Shown here piece by piece: positions 39,071 to 42,710 of a DNA stretch of 42,710 nucleotides (position 1 is the stretch's first letter; each line of letters opens with the position of its first letter). A program made the position numbers and the translations under genes. The DNA is from a virus: the IMG/VR virus record IMGVR_UViG_3300047316_000349, positions 1 to 42,710 of that record; one strand, written 5' to 3'. The notes beneath the pieces were generated by a model, which saw only the letters and a program-made list of their open reading frames with translations, searched no databases and was not told where the DNA came from.

Positions 39071-39652
39071 TCACTCCGTCAGGATGCCGGACAGGATGGA
39101 AGAGGTCACATGCACCTCGCCAGCGCGGAGTTCAGGGACAGCCTGGCGGAACTCGTTTTCCGTGTGCCAGGCGGTGCGGCTGTGCGGGTCGAGAATCCAG
39201 CAGTAGGGCACACCCCAGGGAGCCCAGAAATGCTGGTATCGGGCAACTGCCTCGGGGAAGGTTTTCGGGAGAGAATGACTATACCCGACGACCCGGCCTG
39301 GGGTGAGCATTTCGACTACCAGGTATACGGGGAATTCCGGCCCGGAGCGCATCCCGAACACCTTGCTCGCCAGCTGGACCGCGAAGTCTGCCTTTCTCAC
39401 CTGCGAGGGTGACAGTTTAAAATTGAATTCTGGGACTGCGACCAGGTGCGGATAGTCCTTGCTGAACACCAGCAGGAGGCGCTCGAGGACGAGGGCCTGC
39501 AGCCAGTCCGGCGTAGCCAGCGCAACGATCTGGCCCTCATCATATTCGTAGCGTCCTTCATGGGAATCGGCATACTCTTCCCAAAAATCATCGATCTCGA
39601 TCGCACGCTGTATTTTCATGGCAGGGATGTTATTTGTGGTGCTCCAGCTCAT
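39071..39652 (-). CDS. Uma2-family (DUF820) PD-(D/E)XK nuclease, 193 aa
   Basis: Family features: RYEYDEGQIVAL at residues 34-45, KADFAV with Asp89, the VVEMLTP strand with Glu114, a Lys at 130, and GVPYCWILDP at 147-156. Uma2 proteins have a restriction-endonuclease-like fold; most are of unknown biological role. ATG 39652 has a nearby GGTG ribosome site and overlaps the upstream gene by 23 bases; ATG 39619 is an alternative. It is the last gene of a tight four-gene minus operon. In a phage, a toxin or anti-competitor nuclease is possible. Confidence 0.82.
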   Translation of the reverse strand: MSWSTTNNIPAMKIQRAIEIDDFWEEYADSHEGRYEYDEGQIVALATPDWLQALVLERLLLVFSKDYPHLVAVPEFNFKLSPSQVRKADFAVQLASKVFGMRSGPEFPVYLVVEMLTPGRVVGYSHSLPKTFPEAVARYQHFWAPWGVPYCWILDPHSRTAWHTENEFRQAVPELRAGEVHVTSSILSGILTE

Positions 39653-39902
39653 GCACCTTCACGGCGGTACGAACGTCCTCTACCACGTGCCGGACTTCTG
39701 CCAGCACGGCCTGGATTTCCGGCTTGAGCGACTGGATCTCTCGCAGCAGCTCGGATTTCATCGTTGCCATTTCAGCGCGCAGGGTTTCCTTGGCGTCATC
39801 GACCCGGCGGCCCACATCATTGATCCGGCTGTTGCTGTACAGCACCGCGCACGCCGGGAACACGATGGCGATCGCTATGGTCAGTATCTGTAAATCGGTC
39901 AC
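39630..39902 (-). CDS. TM-plus-coiled-coil protein, 90 aa
   Basis: One TM helix at residues 4-24 (LQILTIAIAIVFPACAVLY), then a long charged coiled coil to the end. Its architecture is the same as that of the next upstream gene product, so the two may form a hetero-oligomer in the membrane. It overlaps its neighbours on both sides. No family is recognised. Confidence 0.6.
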   Translation of the reverse strand: MTDLQILTIAIAIVFPACAVLYSNSRINDVGRRVDDAKETLRAEMATMKSELLREIQSLKPEIQAVLAEVRHVVEDVRTAVKVHELEHHK

Positions 39903-40135
39903 GGCTTCTTGTCCTGCTTGTTGTCTTCGACACGCGTGATCCGTTCGGTGTGCTCGATAATTTTGCCGGTGAGCATGTCGCGCATACTTGCCAGCTCGTT
40001 CCGTAAACCGTCGAACCCGCTTTTCATATCTGTCTCGATGCGCGTGAAACGGCTATTAATGTTGCTGTTCAACATAAAGCCCAGCACCAGCAGGATGATC
40101 CCGACGATGCCATTGCCGATGTACTGCTCAAACAT
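39899..40135 (-). CDS. TM-plus-coiled-coil protein, 78 aa
   Basis: A TM helix at about 8-23 (GNGIVGIILLVLGFML), then a coiled coil with RxETDMKSGFDGLRNELA heptads. It overlaps the RHH gene by 8 bases and the next gene by ATGA. Small proteins of this shape near phage lysis genes are often unnamed; a membrane sensor or effector scaffold is also possible here. Confidence 0.6.
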   Translation of the reverse strand: MFEQYIGNGIVGIILLVLGFMLNSNINSRFTRIETDMKSGFDGLRNELASMRDMLTGKIIEHTERITRVEDNKQDKKP

Positions 40136-40307
40136 GGGTCTTCAGCCTCTTCTTTTTGGAGGACGGAGGGCTGTTCTGTCGGGCAATGCGGAGCAAATGA
40201 TATCGCATCCAGGATGACAACGAACGGCCTTCCTCTTCCGCCAGCTCCTCAAACCGGGCCTTCTCCGCATCATCGACACGCAACCGTATGACGTTCTCTT
40301 TCGCCAC
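40128..40307 (-). CDS. Ribbon-helix-helix regulator, 59 aa
   Basis: The strand NVIRLRVDD is followed by helix EKARFEELAEEEGRS and SLSSWMRYHLLRIA, the compact ribbon-helix-helix fold of Arc/MetJ/CopG regulators. GTG 40307 gives the usual family length; a GTG at 40334 would add nine residues. As first gene of the minus operon it would autoregulate it. The TGTAGCTACA palindrome in the divergent promoter (40382-40391) is a candidate operator. Confidence 0.75.
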   Translation of the reverse strand: MAKENVIRLRVDDAEKARFEELAEEEGRSLSSWMRYHLLRIARQNSPPSSKKKRLKTHV

Positions 40308-40363
40308 GCCCCAATCGTACCACGTCCGGGCCACATCGTAGGCAAAATAGTTCGCCGCGGCGC

Positions 40364-40393
40364 TTGACTAACGGTCTACGTTGTAGCTACACT
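40364..40393 (+). promoter_or_regulatory. Promoter with overlapping palindrome for the right-arm early operon
   Basis: TTGACT (40364-40369) and TACACT (40388-40393) are spaced 18 bases apart as a sigma70-type promoter. TGTAGCTACA (40382-40391), a perfect 10-bp palindrome, overlaps the -10 box as an operator would. ATG 40409 follows 15 bases later with an AGGA ribosome site. The divergent RHH gene begins 57 bases away. Confidence 0.55.
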
Positions 40394-40408
40394 GTGGACA
40401 TAGGAAAT

Positions 40409-40615
40409 ATGCAACACCGATCCCCCTGTGAACCCGCCCTGGACTGCTGCGAGGGCCGTATTGAAGATTGCCCGGAATGTGGCGACCAGGTCTGCGAGCT
40501 GCACGCGGTGGACGGCTTGTGCCTGGCCTGCCAGTCGGAAGACGTCATCACCGGCCTGGACGCGCTGAACGCCAGGATGGACGGGTTGCTGGATGCGTTA
40601 CGGAGGATTGCATAA
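40409..40615 (+). CDS. Small zinc-finger protein, 68 aa
   Basis: Cys-rich: CEPALDCC, then CPECGDQVCELH and CLACQ give two zinc knuckles, followed by a helical C-terminus (DALNARMDGLLDALRR) suited to dimerisation. The start is chosen by promoter and ribosome site. No family is recognised. The next gene begins at its stop (TAAATG). Confidence 0.65.
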   Translation: MQHRSPCEPALDCCEGRIEDCPECGDQVCELHAVDGLCLACQSEDVITGLDALNARMDGLLDALRRIA

Positions 40616-41014
40616 ATGACTACTTGCGAATGTGATTTTGATTGTGTCGGCGATCCGCCGCACTATGTGCGCTCGAATCCTTCCACGCTGTGCCTGGAAC
40701 ATGACATGTGCCAGGTCTGCGACGAGGCGAAGGCCATCCTGATCGTCGATGGCGACAAGTGCTGCAAGGCCTGCGCACTGGAAGAAATCACGGTGTGCCC
40801 CAACTGCGGCTGGGAGGTCGCCTTCGAGCGGCACTACGCCATCACGCATGACCGGCAGTGCGGCTCATGGGAGGACGAGTGGCTGGTCTGCAACCACTGC
40901 CACAAGCGCACCGACGAAGAGGAAGTACAGCGCGTCAACGAGGCCCGGCGAAAAGAGATCGCGGAGCGCCTCGCGCGTTTCGACGAAGCGCATTGCGCTC
41001 TGGCAAGAAAGTAA
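40616..41014 (+). CDS. Cys-rich zinc-finger protein, 132 aa (right-arm copy)
   Basis: The right-arm homologue of the 482-856 product: the first 65 aligned residues differ at only 11 positions, with the same CxxC motifs (MCQVC, CCKAC, CPNC, CNHC). The C-terminal helix is different and longer. A second copy directly upstream of a recombinase suggests a shared early function. The DNA of the two copies has diverged at third positions. Confidence 0.75.
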   Translation: MTTCECDFDCVGDPPHYVRSNPSTLCLEHDMCQVCDEAKAILIVDGDKCCKACALEEITVCPNCGWEVAFERHYAITHDRQCGSWEDEWLVCNHCHKRTDEEEVQRVNEARRKEIAERLARFDEAHCALARK

Positions 41015-41036
41015 GTAAGAAGGAAAAAGAAGGAAA

Positions 41037-42017
41037 ATGAGTACAGCATTGACGATGCCTGAGCAGCGCGTGAGTTTTACCCGCGACCAGGTGCAACTCT
41101 TGAAGGACACCGTGGCGAAGGGTGCCAGTGACGACGAATTTAAATTGTTCCTGGAGGTCTGCCGCTCGAAGCGGCTGGACCCGTTCGCGCGCCAGATCCA
41201 TGCGGTGAAGCGCTGGGATTCCGGCCTGCGCCGTGAGGTGATGTCGTTTCAGGTCGGCATTGACGGCTTCCGGGCGCAGGCGGAACGCAGCGGGCGCTAT
41301 GCCGGCCAGGATGCGCCCCTCTGGTGCGGCTTGGATGGCGAGTGGAAAGACGTCTGGCTGGCGCAGCAGCCGCCGGTTGCAGCCAAGATGAGCGTCTACA
41401 AGCAGGGCTTTGCCAAGCCGGTCACACGCATCGCTCTGTTCAAGGAATACGTGCAGACGAACAAAGAGGGTTCGCCCAACAGCATGTGGACGAAGATGCC
41501 TGCCAACCAGCTCGCCAAATGCGCTGAGGCGCTCGCCTTACGAGCCGCTTTTCCGGAAGAGTTGAGTGGCTTGTATACGCCTGACGAAATGGGGCAATCG
41601 GAAAACGAGGTCCGGCGCGTCAAGCAGCCGCTGCCCATTCGGAGCAGGTCTCACTCTGATGCGCCGCCCGCTCCGGTCGCGGTGCCGGATGTGATCGACG
41701 TCACGCCGATCGCCGAGCCGCCGCAGCCGCCGGAAGAGGCGGGTGAGTTCCGCGTGCCGGCCGAGGGAGAACTGCGCAACGGCCTGCGCGAAGGCCTCGA
41801 GACGATCCCCAAGATCACGGACGCCTGGCGCCTCTTGCAAGTCGAGTACGATCGCGCCGGTTGCCGCGACGTGATCGAGCGGATTCAACAACGGTTTGAA
41901 CGGGATGCCCAGGGCAACCGCACGCCGCTGAGTCTGCGCACGGCGGTCGTGGTTGCGCGCCGCTGGCGGGATGACAACATGCATCTGTGGCTGCGCCAGC
42001 CGGGGGAGGAAGGGTGA
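41037..42017 (+). CDS. bet: Phage recombinase, Redbeta/RecT (Bet) family, 326 aa
   Basis: A single-strand annealing protein. Family residues: FLEVCRSKRLDPFARQIHAV near 38-57, SFQVGIDGFRAQAERSGRYAG (in part) at about 70-90, VTRIALFKEY and the ANQLAKCAEALALRAAFPEELSGLYT region at about 155-180 (given in parts). The last 130 residues are a Pro-rich linker and a helical domain, longer than in lambda Bet. No exonuclease partner is recognised; the VRR-NUC nuclease is elsewhere. The Gp157-like gene is next. Confidence 0.88.
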   Translation: MSTALTMPEQRVSFTRDQVQLLKDTVAKGASDDEFKLFLEVCRSKRLDPFARQIHAVKRWDSGLRREVMSFQVGIDGFRAQAERSGRYAGQDAPLWCGLDGEWKDVWLAQQPPVAAKMSVYKQGFAKPVTRIALFKEYVQTNKEGSPNSMWTKMPANQLAKCAEALALRAAFPEELSGLYTPDEMGQSENEVRRVKQPLPIRSRSHSDAPPAPVAVPDVIDVTPIAEPPQPPEEAGEFRVPAEGELRNGLREGLETIPKITDAWRLLQVEYDRAGCRDVIERIQQRFERDAQGNRTPLSLRTAVVVARRWRDDNMHLWLRQPGEEG

Positions 42018-42577
42018 TGGCGATCACCGAACAGCTGGCCATCGCCCCGGCGCCCGCGCCGCCAGCGGATGAACCGGGCGAGCTCGCAACCACGCTGCAC
42101 GAGATGCTCTCGCTGCTGGCGCAGTGCGAGGAGCCGGAAGATTCCGAAGAAGCCGCGGCGCTGGATGAAGACGTGAAACAAAACGTCGTGCAGGCGGTCA
42201 CGCAGAAGTTGCGCCGCTACCAGGCGTTCTTTTCGTTCTGTAAAGCGCAGACCGAGGAATGCAAGGCAGAGATTGAGCGCCTGCAGGCCCGGAAGAAAGC
42301 GATCGAGAGCGGCCGGGACCGGCTGCGTAAGTATTTGGCGCGCGCCATGAACGGCCACCGCATCAAGCGCCTGGACGCCGGAACCGTGGTCTTCACGTTA
42401 ATGCCCGGCGCGTGCTCGTTACTGATCACCGATGCCGAGCAGGTGCCGTACGCGTTCAAACAAGAAGAGATCGTGGTGAAGATCGATGACGCTGCTGTCA
42501 AGCGCGCGCTACAGGCCCAGGAAAAGGTGCCGGGCGCGACCTTGACGGTCGGCGAGCCGTTCGTGACGGTGCGATAG
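42017..42577 (+). CDS. Gp157-like siphovirus-type protein, 186 aa
   Basis: ATG overlaps the upstream stop (TGATG). The central helix pair (KQNVVQAVTQKLRRYQAFF then CKAEIERLQARKKAIESGRD) and the RLRKYLARAMN segment are typical of the Gp157 family, often found next to phage recombination genes. The C-terminal 70 residues are beta-rich (VPYAFKQEEIVVKID). Function is unknown. In the loop reading the next gene is 3888-4295. Confidence 0.75.
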   Translation: MAITEQLAIAPAPAPPADEPGELATTLHEMLSLLAQCEEPEDSEEAAALDEDVKQNVVQAVTQKLRRYQAFFSFCKAQTEECKAEIERLQARKKAIESGRDRLRKYLARAMNGHRIKRLDAGTVVFTLMPGACSLLITDAEQVPYAFKQEEIVVKIDDAAVKRALQAQEKVPGATLTVGEPFVTVR

Positions 42578-42584
42578 GCTAATC

Positions 42585-42710
42585 GAGAAATGCCCCCTGA
42601 CTTGGAGAACAACTTACGACGGCAACTGCAAGGGCATCTGCCCTTGAATGAGCATGTCCCGCGTGTACTCTCCAGCGAATGGCAGACGCTTCAGCCTTTC
42701 GGAGACGGCA
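42585..42710 (+). repeat. 126-bp segment repeated exactly from 3883-4008 (second copy)
   Basis: Identical to 3883-4008 at every base; the match starts exactly at the junction motif and is cut by the window end. The preceding sequence is the Gp157-like gene stop plus seven bases (GCTAATC), unlike the sequence before 3883. The natural reading is that the contig path returns here to position 3883. Confidence 0.9.
42590..42710 (+). CDS. DUF7694-like protein, 5' part (second copy, cut by window end)
   Basis: The first 40 codons of the gene at 3888-4295 are present unchanged, starting MPPDLENN. In a circular genome this is the same gene seen twice, not a second gene. The gene follows the Gp157-like gene by 12 bases, so it belongs to the RecT operon. 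Confidence 0.85.
   Translation, partial: MPPDLENNLRRQLQGHLPLNEHVPRVLSSEWQTLQPFGDG

Noticed and set aside
1-42710. CRISPR arrays, rRNA genes, complete tRNA genes and insertion sequences
   Set aside because: None was found by reading; no spaced direct-repeat arrays or transposase motifs are visible.

Overview
The window reads as the genome of a temperate, short-tailed (P22-like podovirus) bacteriophage, assembled as a contig whose last 126 bases repeat an internal stretch (3883-4008). Family evidence by eye: a P22-type portal, scaffold, coat, gp4-like and gp10-like head-completion proteins and three large ejection-type proteins; a tyrosine integrase beside a 57-base copy of the 3' part of a tRNA-Pro(CGG) gene (attP); a Redbeta/RecT annealase with a Gp157-like protein; and a lambda-O-like replication gene carrying phased iterons. 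The host is a high-GC bacterium with a tRNA-Pro ending CGCCCCGACCA; proteobacteria or acidobacteria would fit, but the sequence does not decide.

Layout. 1-3882: a left arm of about sixteen small, mostly unrecognised, translationally coupled early genes (zinc-finger protein, tiny membrane proteins, an AT-rich GIY-YIG nuclease). 3883-4547: two further early genes. 4573-6025 (minus strand): a probable Panacea antitoxin / two-TM toxin pair and an unknown gene. 6266-10412: lysogeny region with operator-like palindromes, a ParB-like protein, integrase and attP. 10576-13555: replication module (beta-class DNA methyltransferase, VRR-NUC nuclease, replication initiator with putative origin). 13703-37457: late genes in one direction (small terminase, a large terminase split in two, portal, decoration-like paralogues, proline-rich protein, scaffold, coat, gp4/gp10-like, fibres, GNAT, 2OG-oxygenase-like, ejection proteins). 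37399-38051 (minus): three small membrane/coiled-coil genes, possibly lysis. 38081-39063: two paralogous virion-like proteins. 39071-40307 (minus): an overlapping operon of an RHH regulator, two TM/coiled-coil proteins and a Uma2-type nuclease. 40364-42577: early operon with promoter, two zinc-finger proteins, RecT and Gp157-like.

Topology. The closing 126-base match begins exactly at a 16-base gene-junction motif (GAGAAATGCCCCCTGA) that occurs three times in 3458-3898, with a shorter variant at 4294. The simplest reading is a loop of 38,702 bp (3883-42584), i.e. a circular or circularly permuted phage genome, plus a stem (1-3882) that is an alternative version of the early region from a related phage. 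Both versions carry a close homologue of the same zinc-finger protein. The junction motif therefore looks like the point where early-gene cassettes have been exchanged. Several other places show duplicated gene ends flanking inserted genes (19214/19431, 22191/22974, 17876/18337), so gene gain at overlapping stop-start junctions appears to be a theme of this genome.

No endolysin and no CI-type repressor could be recognised. Functional names come from remembered family motifs; no database search was possible.
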